Part shown: positions 33,879-45,216 of the stretch, piece after piece
Layout: the number at the start of each line of letters is the position of its first letter
Numbering within the stretch: the first letter of the stretch is position 1
From: Platanthera guangdongensis
Lineage: Eukaryota; Streptophyta; Magnoliopsida; Asparagales; Orchidaceae
NCBI GenBank assembly: GCA_039583875.1
Contig: CM077155.1
Coordinates: forward strand, 9,102,043 to 9,166,042
Reading direction: 5' to 3'
DNA length: 64,000 nt
Program-made: the position numbers and the translations under genes
The notes under the pieces: generated by a model
Databases searched by the model: none
What the model saw: the letters and a program-made list of their open reading frames with translations, nothing else
What the model was told of the DNA's origin: nothing

Positions 33879-35480
33879 TTAATTTGCCTTAGGAACCCAA
33901 TCGAACTTGGGTCCTAGATTCCTGGTTAGCACACTCCCCCTCGGTTGGTTAACCCTACGAGTGGTCGGCCTCGCATTGCTAACATAGGGAGTCTCATAAT
34001 GCCTTGGATTAAACCAACAATCCACGGCAAAGTGACCGACTTTGCCACAACACCAACAGTCGAATCTGTTGTACCTCTTCCTAGGCTCCTGCCTTACCCT
34101 GGGAACGGTGGGCACAGCTGGAGCCTTGGATCTGGAGGTGGAGGCCTCATGGTGACAGCAGTCACATGACTTCGTCACCTTCTGTATAACAGGCTTGGCT
34201 TTTGGTGCCTGCTTTCCATTATGGCCGCTAGAGAATTGACCATAATTTCCCATGTGGATTTCCTCATAAGGTGCCTTGAGGGAACTCTCACCGAAGTTCC
34301 GGGGAAAGGTCCAACCATCATATCGGCTCTTTGGCTTTGCAACCGAGGGCCGAAAATGATGACGAAAGGTTGATTCAAAGTCATGTTGGTTGCAAGGAAA
34401 TCTAGGCTTTCTGAACGCAACAGGACTGAGCGAAGCCTTTCCCTTTTCATCAGCAGAGGCCTTCTTGGCGGCCTTATTCTTCCTCTGGTTCCTGTTTCTC
34501 CTGAATGAGGAACCAGATACCCCTACATGCCCCAAGCCAGCTCCTTTGGCCTGAGCAGAGAAGGTATTAACAACTGGAAGAACTGTTTTTGGCATAGAGA
34601 AGCTCTTGACGATCTTCCTTTCTGCCGCAAGTTGTTCTTCCAACTTGTCGACTTCCTCCTGCTTAATATCAAGGAGCTTCAGAGACTCTGAATGCTTTGA
34701 GGTCAGGTCAAGGTGCTCCTGTCGGAGAGAGATCAAACTGGTGACCTCTTCCCTTAGGGAAACACACTCACCCTTAAGGAATTTTACTTCCTTTTTCTCA
34801 GCCTTCAATCTCTTTCGGCACTCCTCAAAAGTGTTGAGCAGAAGCTCATACTTCTCGAGGAGCTCAGCTTCACGGGCCGAAAGGCTATCCTCAGGTTCAT
34901 CATCCTGAGACTCAGGATCAGAGTCGGAGTCAGAGAGAGGGGTGTGAGCTTTTACCTTCCCAGTAAATGGGTTGCATTCTCCTTCTGAGTCAGAGCTACC
35001 CACCAGCCCGAAGTAGGCTTCCTCATCATCACTGGAGTCTGAGGAATCAGACTCACTCAGTGTCTTTGGCCTTTTGGCGATGTAGCTCCGCTCCTTCTTC
35101 TTATCTCTAGAGGATTTGTGCTCCTCTTCTTTCCCTTTTTCTCTCTTGCCTTGATAGCAGTCGGCCACGACGTGTCCTGGCTTATTGCATCCAAAGCAAA
35201 TAATGTTAGAGGAGCGATGTTTGTTCGGTCTAGATGCATACCTGTCAGAAGAATAATTTTTCTTCTGATGCCTGGAGGAGGAGCCGTCTCTCTTTCTTTG
35301 ATTCCTCATCTTGAGGAACTTCTTGAACTCTCGAGTGATGAGGGAGAAATCCTCCTCCGATAGCTCTGAGCTGGAGGAGCATGGCTCGGAGTCCTCCTCC
35401 TCATCCTTTTTCTGGCACGGTATGAAACCGCACCCTTGCCTTTCTGGAGTGACTGGCTTTTAGAGCCACAGTCTTTCTTT
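33879..35480 (-). pseudogene. copia E gag C-terminal part with two zinc knuckles and coiled coil
   Basis: An open frame of 476 codons from the ATG at 35307-35309 to 33879, extended upstream to a TAA near 35461. The first knuckle is CFGCNKPGHVVADC. A Ser/Asp/Glu-rich region follows, then a coiled coil (LLEKYELLLNTFEECRKRL onward, about 34880-34600), a basic linker and a second knuckle CWCCGKVGHFAVDC. Both knuckles are CX2CX4HX4C and intact. Two knuckles flanking a coiled coil are also seen in C. Role: RNA binding and particle assembly. Confidence 0.88.
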
Positions 35481-35618
35481 GGCTGCAGCCTTCTCTGCTT
35501 CTTCTTCTGCTTTCCTGGTGTTCAGCTGAAGCTCATAGGACATCAGCTTCCCAAACAGGATTTGTGGGTCTGTTTCAGCTAGTCTGTCAAACTCTCGGAT
35601 GGCGCAGATATTTGTGTC

Positions 35619-36199
35619 TCATTCCTTAGTAAGGGACCTAAGGAATTTATCATTGAGTTCACCATTGGTGAACACTCTTCCGTATCCTTTGAGGGCGTTG
35701 ACAATCTTGAGGAAGTTCTCGTAGGTGACTCCGATCTCTTCCTTAGGCCCTTGTCTGAAGGCCTCATATTTCTGGTTCAGGAGGGATCTCCGATCATCCC
35801 TCACTTCATCCGTGCCCTCCATTAGGATGATCAGGCACTGCCAGATCTCCTGTGCTGTCATGCAGTTGCTGAAGTTTTGCATCATTGAGTCATCAACCGC
35901 GCTGACCAGAATGTTTCGCGCCTTCTTGTCAAGTCTACTAGCACCATCTCGTCCTTGTCCATTTCAGAAAGTTTCTTTGGCACTTTCTGGGTAGGATCAA
36001 TGGTGGATGCCTTAGTGGGGACATAAGGTCCTCCTCCACGATCATGAAGAGTCGAGGATCGACTGCTTCCATGTAGAACCTGATCCTTTCCTTCCAGATA
36101 GGAAAGTTGAGCCTGGTGCACACTGGGATCTTGCCTGTGTACTTGAGCCCATCCATAGTAGATGTTTGTCTTCTTCTTGACACTAGTGGCAGGATTCAA
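35619..36199 (-). pseudogene. copia E gag capsid N-terminal part
   Basis: Gag blocks FPIWKERIRFYMEAVDPR, then EIWQCLIILMEGTDEVRDDRRSLL and YEAF...NFLKIVNALKGYG. The protein is spread over three frames, with shifts near 36145, 36045 and 35900, and ends in a stop after RSLTKE where a Trp is usual. No full capsid can be made. Confidence 0.88.
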
Positions 36200-36232
36200 C
36201 TCAAGGTGTTAACCTTTTTGATGAGTAACCTG

Positions 36233-36244
36233 CCTCTGATACCA
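36233..36244 (-). promoter_or_regulatory. primer binding site of copia E
   Basis: TGGTATCAGAGG on the - strand, two bases inside the 5' LTR; tRNA-iMet type with the last base changed. Confidence 0.85.
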
Positions 36245-36246
36245 CT

Positions 36247-37915
36247 TGAAAGTCCACCTAGTGTCAACTATGTACACCTATGGGGGGGGGGGGGAATAGG
36301 TGACGTGCAGGGCTTTTGCGGAATTTAAATTGTACCTGCACACGAAAATAAAACAACACAGCACAGCAGAGTACACAAGCTATTTATAGTGGTTCCCCGA
36401 CTTGGGTACATCCACTTTCCCCCTTCGACCTATCTCCCAACCAGGGATGACTCGGTCTCTTCTCCAACGGGATTGAAATCTAATCCCTGCACTATCGGAA
36501 GGAACCCTTCCACACGTAGGAGTCAACACTCCCACAAACCGGGTTGCACTCAACCCTTACAACACATAACCAACGTTCCTTTACAACAAAAGTAAAATAG
36601 AATGTACAAGAAATACAAACTACGTGAGGAGACTACGGTGTCCCTCTTCGTTGACGACGTGATCTTGAAGTCTACAAAGAGTCCACAACCTTGGTCTCTC
36701 TTGGAGAGGATCTCCCCGGAACCAGCGGCGGCAAGAAGGGCGGCGGCAAGGTTCACGGGATCAGCGACGACGATGATGTGCGACTGCACTTCTTTAGAGA
36801 TCCAAACTTCGTAGCGAAGCTAGCTAGGTCTACCAACGGTCACACGAGGATCGGTCGTCTCGATCGATTCGGACGGGGAAGTTTTTCCCGATCAACAAAT
36901 CGAGAGACAAGGGATCTCTGGATAGACGCGTGAGACTCTAAGCTTGTCTAAGCTTCTGTCGCCGGAGATCGGGAAGAAACGCGATCAACAGCGGCGACCA
37001 ACTAGCGCGAGCAGCGATGGCGGCGGCGGAGCAGATTCGCGATTTTAGGGTTAGATCGTGCTCGGCTTCTTTTCTGTGTATCGTATTCCGTTCAAAATAC
37101 CCGTATATATATACTGTAGACGCTTTCAAAAATGACCGTTGTGGGACCCACAAGAAGAATCTTAAGTCCCGGTCCAGAACATTGTCAGCGGCAGAATCCG
37201 GTTCAGGAACTTCCGGAGAAATCGCTAAGTAAAAATCGGCGAGAATCGCAGGTGATTCTCGACGAATCGGCGAGAATCAGTTAGTGATTCTCGACGATTC
37301 GTCGAGAATCACTAGTGATTCTCGCCGATTCGTCGAGAATCACTAGTGATTCTCGCCGAATCACTTTTTGATTCTCAACGAATATTACTTGGTATTCATG
37401 ATCTGCTCTGCGATGGGTTCGGCGAGAATCACCAGTGATTCTCGCCGAATCTTACTTGTCACCGTTTTGAGGTTAGCCGGAAAGAGTCGGCGAGAATCAC
37501 TAATGATTCTCGACGATTCGGCGAGAATCACTAGTGATTCTCGCCGAATCGGCGAGAATCACTAGTGATTCTCGTCGAATTATACTTAGACGAATTTTCA
37601 TCTTTCCACCCAAGAGCTGCTCCTTGACCCATCCTTGCTCCTTGTCTTCTCTTGCATAAACACGGCCCTGTACTTGAAAGTAAGTGCACTCCAATAGAGA
37701 TAGTACACGTAGGCCAACACACTGATCTGCTCAACGAGGGATTACGTCGTGCAGACCCGTGTATATTGACCTACTGCACCCTGACATTGGTGTGCACTTC
37801 GTGTGGAAAAACTGCAAGTACAACTTGAAAGATTTTATCAAATACATTGTCTATTGACCTTAGCTTGTCCAGGGGCTTCTTCAAATCAGGTACATTGTGG
37901 ATACAATACCCAACA
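36247..37915 (-). repeat. 5' LTR of copia E
   Basis: 1669 bp; about 50 bp longer than the 3' LTR, mainly through one extra palindrome unit and a GC-rich trinucleotide-type insertion near 36730. TATATATA (- strand) at 37104-37111. A G-run lies at 36281-36292. Confidence 0.93.
37225..37580. repeat. palindrome array, copia E 5' LTR
   Basis: Same unit as 29755-30075, with one additional copy (about 31 bp) near 37330. Confidence 0.9.
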
Positions 37916-37920
37916 TTTGT

Positions 37921-39300
37921 TTTGGCATGTGAAGGTCGACGCTCTACGGGCACGTGGAAGCGGTTCTCCCGACGAATCGATTAGTTGTAACCCCATTACC
38001 TTTCATTTAGAGTCCGGAATTGAAGTATAGAATAAGCATATTGTATGAAGCCCATCTAGACAGGTTGGTATAGATTGATGATGATTGATTTGCGTGCCGG
38101 AGAAAACTCTGTGGATAAACATGTAGTTTTTGTGGTCAAGGGGTGTGCAAGATTCTGCAGTGATAGTACTGGAGGTTGTCACTAGGAAAACACCCAAAGT
38201 GGCGGAAAGAAATAATATTATGTCCCCGACCGCGCGACAGTAGCACTAACGTCGTCGGTAGCTGCTAGTGAGCATTGTTTGTGAGGCATGTCTCGTGGAG
38301 ACTTGGGGGCCTGTATGTTTAGCTATAAGCATAGATTGCTCCTCTCTGTATGTTGAGTTGTGAGCTTTGATTGCTCCTCTCTGTATGTTGAGCTATGAGC
38401 TTAGATTGCTCCTCTCTGTTTGTTGACTTGTGAGCTTAGATTGCTCCTCTATGGTGGTCGTGAGAGCCGGCCTTGGAACATAATGTCGTTATTTATTTTG
38501 TAAATGGGCAAGGGGAGACTGACCCGCGTCGTGGCTTGTTGCGCCCGACGATTTGAGCAACGGGCAATGACTAAACTATATCCAATCCTATGTCATTCGA
38601 CTTGGAGTGAGTCATTGAAGTGATCGAGAGCACCTTGACTTTGTCGTAGCCATATGAGTGAGTATTAGGCTTCGGGCCGGAAAGACTATTTAATGCTCAA
38701 AGAATGCTGACCGTCGCTAAGAACGGAGGTGGGACCCTGGTTATGTCTGGTACACCGATAATGTGACTAGAGTGCACGGGACGTGTGGCCTTGCGCGCTA
38801 ATGTCTGTGGTGAATGATGCTTAAATTGCACGTTCTGATGTCATTATATATCCATGTTAAATTTCTGCAGGGAAGGAGCACCGCCGCCCTGAGTGAGGGG
38901 TGAGGTCGTTATAATTTGATCAGTTAATATTGACCGTTGTTTTGTTTTGTCACATTTTGGTGGGTCATGCTATGCAGGTGCTGGAGAGCCAAGTGGAAAG
39001 TAGCGGGCTGAAGTCCCTTATACTGTGATTAGCTTGCCCTCGAAGGCCCAAAGGAGAATGTTTATTGTTTTCATGTGTGGCCGGTATGTGTGCTGATGTA
39101 TGAACGACACATTTTGTAACGAAAACATTTCTAATACCTTAAGGCCAGAACATGTGTATTAAATATCATTTCTATGTTTTGTAGTGGATATTCCTGATAT
39201 TTGGTTTCTATAACTAAAGATAATTGTTTCCGCTAGAATGCACTCTGAATTAGGATGCATGAATGTTATGGTTTTAATGCATGAATGTTATGGTTTGGAT
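37921..39300 (+). repeat. LTR of gypsy F, right part
   Basis: Continues the F LTR after the second TTTGT. Contains three or four repeats of a TTGAGCTTTGATTGCTCC-like phrase (38330-38450) and TTCCGCT near 39230. No coding sequence. The end was not located. Confidence 0.5.
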
Positions 39301-40910
39301 GTTGTGATTGATGATGAAAGCGATGCGGTATGATTTTGTGATGATGAGGATTTCTCCTCCAAGCACTCCTTGTCTCGGGTTTTATTTCATTGCGAAGTAT
39401 CAGAACCTAAGTCAGAGCAACGATCCGCATACACCCAAATAGCTTAATATTCGTCTCTCTCCTCTGCTTTTCTCTCCACAGAGCTTCTTCCCTTCTCTAA
39501 ACGTAACGACTACGTTACATATGCTAGCTTGAATACTTCCACCTGCACGTCTAAAGCCGGCACAATAGCTTTCTCGCATATTCCCCCATAATCTACCCAA
39601 TCAACTGATTCCATAAGCAACAAAATTAACACCCATGAAATAAGAAGACAACTTGCAAGGATGAAGATATTTTATTCTCTATTTCCTAGTTTTATATTTC
39701 ATCTTAAATTATATATATACGAAGATGTTGGATGAAAAACAGGTGGTTGGAAGGATATAATTTAATTTTCATTTTATAATTAAAAGATAATTTAGATTAA
39801 AAGCAAGATAGAAGAAAATATTAATTTGATTAATTATTAATGAAAGCCAGGCCATGTTATATTTAAAAAAGTTATCTTAATTTCCTAATGAGGCCAGATG
39901 AAAGTTAGATAACTGTATCTTATTGCCAATGCAGGTCGCAGGATAGTGACCCTTCAAATCACGGAGGGCCACTGCAAAATTTAAAAAAAAAAATTAATAA
40001 TTAAATGAAATAGGAAATAAGTGGCAGAGAATGGGCTCCAACGGTCTGTTTGATTCTCCTAAAAGTGGAAAGTTGTTCTCAGCTTAAATGGCAATGTCCC
40101 ATCACATGCCCTAAATTTATCTTTCTCTGATTTATGTCCCCCCTTTCAGTTTAATACTTACTAGGGAAGGGGGGAGGAAAGTGAGGGCATTTGACATGCC
40201 CACACATATCTCAAAAGTAACATTTTTAAAGCACTTTGAGATGTGTGTGGTTATCAATGCCGACTGCTGAATGCCCATATTTTTATGGTAAATTGCATCA
40301 TTTGCACTTTACCATCCCTTACTCATACTTATTAGGGTCGTACTGTTTACGTTCGTTCAAGGCAACATTTTCTATACGCGTAGCGTATGATGTTTTTTTA
40401 TGTGAGTGAATAAATAGGTGTAGATTCCACCTGCATTTCTTCTTCATCCAAAATTTTTGCCTTTCTCATTGATTTCATTCTACATAGGTAAAACCACAAC
40501 ACAAAATCGTTCTCCAACATGACTGAGTTGGTTTTGTTTTGGGGGGGGGGGGGGGGGGGGGGGGGGGGTGTTGTCCTAAACTTCAAATTTAAAATGATTT
40601 TCTTGCTTCTCGTTTGTGTAATTAAAAAATTGAAAGCAAAAAAGTGAAAAATCTTAGTGCAGTAGTGGATGTAGGCAAGATTGTTGAATCACATAAATCT
40701 GTGTTTATTGTGTTGCTTTCTAGTTTTTATTGATTGTTTTTGATCCCTATGTTGCTAAGGCCCTCTACCTCCTCTAGCTTGGAATCAAATGCTTACATCA
40801 AACTCGTTGAAGAAAGCTTTCTAAAACTTCCGTCTGTGAAATTGTAAGTGCAATCTTCTCTATTGACATGACTATTCTTTACCTGATTTCTCACTTGCTT
40901 TTGAACTTAC
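39301..40910. other. AT-rich intergenic DNA
   Basis: No gene, LTR or RNA gene recognised. Small open frames show no protein signature. A G-homopolymer lies at 40541-40568. Confidence 0.5.
40541..40568. repeat. poly-G run, 28 bp
   Basis: Uninterrupted G homopolymer. Its length may be an assembly or sequencing compromise. Confidence 0.9.
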
Positions 40911-40918
40911 AAAAAGAA

Positions 40919-41320
40919 GGTGATTGTTATTGTCATCGCAGTTTTGGCTAGTCGCACCACATTTATTCCCAATTTTTCACGTTTTTAGAAATACGTCTTA
41001 TACATGCATTTTTAGGAAAAATGTTCAACACGAAAGTTGTAGATCTTGTCGAAATCAATTGTAGATCTCAACGAGATCTACAACTTTCGTGTTGAACACT
41101 TTTCCTACAAATGCATGTACAAGACATATTTCCAAAGTAAGCCGTGTACATGCATTTTTAGGAAAAATGTTCAACACAAAAGTTGTAGATCTCATCTATA
41201 ACTTTCGTTTTGAACACTTTTCCTAAAAATGCATGTAAAAGACGTATTTTTTAAAGGTGCGAAAAATTAAAAGAAAATACGATACAACTATCCAAAACTG
41301 CAGTGCTAATAACAATCACC
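40919..41320. mobile_element. foldback MITE, 402 bp, 8-bp TSD
   Basis: Terminal inverted repeats start GGTGATTGTTATT and end AATAACAATCACC, and the pairing extends inward through GCAGTTTTGG / CCAAAACTGC. The flanking duplication AAAAAGAA is at 40911-40918 and 41321-41328. The centre holds two consecutive long hairpins (about 41000-41125 and 41145-41245) with arms related to each other. No coding capacity. The 8-bp TSD points to a hAT-type source; the TIR itself is not a family I recognise. Confidence 0.85.
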
Positions 41321-41328
41321 AAAAAGAA

Positions 41329-41944
41329 ATGACATTTTCATTTCATGGAAAGCCGCATCTTTAAACGCAAGTCAATGCTCTTCTTTTTGTGATGGAGAGC
41401 TTATTTGTAGTTCACACTTGTACATTTTTATAAGGACTATTGCTGATTTATAGTCACTATAAGAAGAACCATATAAATATATATATATTTGTAATTATAA
41501 TAATTTATTTAAATTTTTTACTCGTTTATTCCTAGTAAAAGATTCAGATAATATATATTAGTGAATAGAAAAAACTACAGAAATAAAACAATTATACCTT
41601 GAGATATAGTAATAAAATTTATAATCAAAAATTTATATATGCAAATCAAATTATTACATGCAAATCAATATAATTTTTTTAAAAAAAATTTAGCAAAACA
41701 TGAAGAAATTGTTTAGCAACAATATTATAAAATTTAACGTATTATAAATAAATCTGGAGCTTCTATAGTGGTCAGAAGCGAGGATGTGTGGTAGGTGTCA
41801 TTGTGTATGTTAAATTTACTCAAAGTGGTCAGCAAGATAGCCCAAAGCCAAATTAATATTCTCGGCATTACCCAATTCACACTTTGATATAGCGGAAATC
41901 CAGGGAATAAACTCAACACACCAAGCACATGGAAGAACAAGCAG
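41329..41944. other. AT-rich low-complexity DNA
   Basis: No gene can be supported; a 32-codon exon-like fragment is discussed under rejected items. Confidence 0.4.
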
Positions 41945-43398
41945 ATCTTATATTCATTAAACTTCTTTACAAGACGAGATATACGTAGCGAGACATGATT
42001 TCGCTAGTACAATCAGCTATAACAGAAAGCACAAAAACAAGCCGGGCGGACAGCACTGGAAACCGCCGAGACCGCCGAAGTCGTCAAGTCCGCCGAAGCC
42101 GCCCGAGCTGAAGTTGCAACACGCCGAATAGACACGGAGTCCGCCGAAGCCGCGAGGCCATGCGGACACACTGTTATTCGCCTACTGCCGAGGAACTGAG
42201 GAACAGACCGCCTACCCGCCTGAGACTGGCGGACAGGCTATTGGAACTTGCAAAGTTGAAGCAGAGAACTGACAAGCCGCAGAGCGACCTGCTGAAACCG
42301 CAGAGACCGCACACTTCCAAGTACTTGACTGAAGTCAAAGCCAAACTCCTGGCTCCTTGAAGCTAGCCGCGCGGCCTGCACACCGCAAACAGTTAACTCT
42401 GATTCAATCCACGCAGACAGAAAACTATGACCGCAGCACTTTGACGAGCCCCCAATTACTGTTCACTCAGTTATTGTAGACGTGCCGGGGGGTCCTATTT
42501 ATAGGCGAGGTGAGGAGTGTGGTCACCGCCCTAGTGGATAGAGACACCGCCACAGCCCGCGCGCTAACAAACACCCGTCCGCTGAGTCCGCAAGGACTTA
42601 ACCGGATTCCAAGGAATAACCCGCCAGGAGCAAGGCAAGATCTCAACAAGGCGGACTTGCCGCACACTATGCGGACTAGGTATAGGCCGCACAGTCCGCA
42701 GAGTCCGCAGAGTCCGCAACATCACCATATGGATAGCCACAACCCATTCAGCAACAGTCCGCACACTAGAGAGGCAGTCTGCATAGTACAAGACTAAAGC
42801 CTCCATCCGCCGCAAGTCCACGACCAAAGGCAGGGTTAGCAACAGTCCGCCCGGTCACAGCGGACTTGGCGGATACGGCGGACACACTGGGCTTGTCACA
42901 GAATGTGACCAAGTCTAGTAAAGCACAAAAGGGCCAAACGCGAGCTCGGCGGACAAGGCTCAGTGCGCCAACCACCCAAAAGCGAGATCGCCAACACTCC
43001 TCCAGAGTCAAGGCATAGTCCGCAAACTACCCTTGCATGGCTACCCAAACGGCCAACTGCCGGACTCCACACACTAGTCCGCCACAGCATCAATACTGTT
43101 GTACTACCAGAGCTCGGCAAGGCCACAGCCAAACTCCTAAGGCCGGTCCGCAACAGCGGATACCGCGTACATGCCAGTCCGCAAGCCACCCGTGGATAGG
43201 ACCCAATCCGCCGATTAACACAAGCTTGCAACACGACAACTGAACAGAGCACTGCCTACAGCCTGCAAACTACTGTCCGCTCACGCCGCTCCTCAATCAG
43301 CCAAGCCTCCAACACCCTGTCCGCAGACAGCAGTCCGCCCAGACCACGGATGCAGACCGCTCAGGCCGCTCAACTAAGGCCAGGCCAGCAAGAAGCCT
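41945..43398 (-). repeat. GC-rich LTR-like sequence with GTCCGC words
   Basis: Sharp rise in GC with dozens of GTCCGC/GCGGAC and CCGCCGA words, densest at 42540-43380. A TATA box on the - strand (CTATAAATAG, 42495-42504) lies downstream of the word-rich part, as in the LTRs of the other elements here. I infer an LTR fragment, - strand, cut by copia C at 43399. No partner LTR or PBS is in the window. Confidence 0.4.
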
Positions 43399-44347
43399 GA
43401 AAGAAATAGTGCCTAACCACCTAGAGGGGGGTGAATAGGTGTACTTTCTCTTTCTAATTTTAAGGCAGAAACTCTGTACAATTAAACCTGTATTTGCAAT
43501 ATTCTACAAATATTCAGCACAACTAGCTCAGCAATCACAGAAACAGTCAAACACAGAGTGCACACAGATTTTTATAGTGGTTCCCCAAGGTCTGGGTACA
43601 TCTACTTTCCCCCTTCGCCTATCTAGTAGTGTACTAGATTCGGCCTAACTTCTGCACTTCTCCTCAGATCCTCAGATCCTACAACTCAGAACCCCAAACT
43701 AGGTTCCTACAACTCAGTGTGTCCCCACTCCTACAACTCAGGCACAAAGCCCTACCACTCAGTCTTCAACAAGACCTACACTCAGGCTAAACAGCCCTAC
43801 CTCAGCCTTCAACAAGGTCTACACTCAGAGAATTGATTCTCCTACACTCAGGCTCAAAAGCCCTACCTCAGCCTTTATAAATTTAGGCTTACAACTCAGA
43901 TCCCTTATGATCCTACAAAAAGAAAATAATAACAAGTTTTAGATCACCACTCTGTTTGAGAGAATGAAGAGGGAAACCTTCTTGATCAGTTCTTGATAGT
44001 ACTGATTCCTGAGATCAACTTTGTCTTTGCTTTCTTCAAGGCTTCTTGAGTCTGAACTTAGTAAAAGTTGATCTTCTTGAAGTAGACCGGCTGACAACTT
44101 CCTTCTTAGGATAGAGAATTAAATCTGGATCCTTCTTTGCAGTCTGGTTCAGAACCTGCTTCTTAAGATATTTGATTAACAAGTCTCTTTCTTGACTTCA
44201 ATTACTGGAGTTCTCTCTCTCCAAGTAAATTAGAAGTTTTCTTCAAAATACTAATTTACAGTTTTCTCTGGATCTATATTGATCTTCTTAATCTTCTAAT
44301 TGATTGAAGATTGATCCTAAAAATTGATTTCTGTTGAAGGAGAAAGG

Positions 44348-44357
44348 CCTTTATATA
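44348..44357 (-). promoter_or_regulatory. LTR TATA box of copia C
   Basis: TATATAAAGG on the - strand, between the palindrome array and the LTR end. Confidence 0.6.
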
Positions 44358-44494
44358 TTCTTCCTCCAAGGTAACCGGCAGATCCGGTTTCCAACAAACT
44401 TCTGACAACTCTGACAGTTGCAGTAGACCGGCTGAGATGGCAGCTGTCAAGTCATCCAGTCACTTATTGAAAATACTGTCTCTGTCTGAAAGTG

Positions 44495-45145
44495 TCGAGG
44501 CTGATCTTCATTATGTGTCGAAACAAATAGACTAAGTGTCGACACAAATGAACTAAGTGTCGACACTTGCCTTGATGGTGTCGACACAACTCCTTGTGTT
44601 GTTGTAACAGCTTCTCGACACTGCTTCTTCAGAATGTGTCGACACTGATTCTGTGTGTTGACATAAGCCTTCTATTGAATGTGTCGACACTGATTCTGTG
44701 TGTCGACACAAGTACTTCTTCTTTAACACTTAGTTGAATTCTGCTGTGTGTCGACACATCTCCTTTGTGTCGACAGATGCCTTGTTGTGTTGAAACTTGC
44801 TGAGTGTCGACACATCTCCTTTGTGTCGTCACAAGTACTTCTTTTACTTTAACTTTATTGAAGCTTGCTGAGTGTCGACATAGCCTCCTGGTGTCGACAC
44901 ATTTGATGTTGACTAAGCTTCTCTGGGTGTCGACACTACCTCTAAGTGTCGACACAATTTATGTTGACAATTCTTCACAGTGTGTCGACAGTGCCTGTAT
45001 GTGTCGATACTTTTCTTCTGGTGTCGACTCTGCCTTTCCTGGTGTCGACACAAATACTCCAAGTGTCGACACAGCTTCTATAGGTGTCGACACAAGCCTT
45101 CATAAGTGTCGACACTGCTTTTCTAGGTGTCGACACATGGACTTA
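44495..45145. repeat. GTGTCGACAC palindrome array in U3 of copia C
   Basis: About 25 copies of the decamer or close variants, spaced 15-35 bp. The same word fills the internal array at 53520-53975 and is sparse in the LTR of A. Confidence 0.92.
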
Positions 45146-45216
45146 GAAACTTTTCTGCATTTCCTGCAATTACTTAACCTGCACATATAAACTCAAAGCA
45201 CATCAAATACACCTTG

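Larger units (their letters stand above)
28787..37915 (-). mobile_element. Ty1/copia element E, nested in the LTR of gypsy F
   Basis: 9129 bp on the - strand between TTTGT duplications (28782-28786 and 37916-37920). LTRs are 28787-30405 and 36247-37915. PBS, gag, protease, integrase, RT-RNase H and PPT are all present in order. There is no extra ORF between RNase H and the PPT, unlike A and C. Pol is broken by stops and frameshifts. Confidence 0.95.
27997..39300 (+). mobile_element. Ty3/gypsy element F, 3' end and LTR, split by copia E
   Basis: A short pol tail region (AGGACGAAAT-type end, 28052-28067) is followed by a PPT (GAGGGGAGAAT) and an LTR beginning TGTTATGCCCC at 28082. That layout is typical of Tekay-type chromoviruses (inference). 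The LTR covers 28082-28786 and resumes at 37921. I cannot find its right end, so 39300 is approximate. GCGGTAG hairpins occur in its first half and a CT microsatellite at 28539-28570. Confidence 0.6.

Noticed and set aside
39397..39410. TATCAGAAC as a possible PBS ending the LTR of gypsy F
   Set aside because: This LTR is a 3' LTR by its pol/PPT side, so a PBS is not expected, and the match is short.
41816..41911. 32-codon exon-like fragment on the - strand, ending in TAA
   Set aside because: Looks protein-like after a possible AG acceptor, but no neighbouring exon or known family supports it.
42160..42360. 66-codon open frame in the GC-rich block
   Set aside because: Composition follows the CCGC words; no domain and no start context.
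44495..45145. Regularly spaced palindromes resembling a CRISPR array
   Set aside because: Repeats are only about 10 bp, spacing is irregular, the setting is a plant LTR and no cas-type gene exists.
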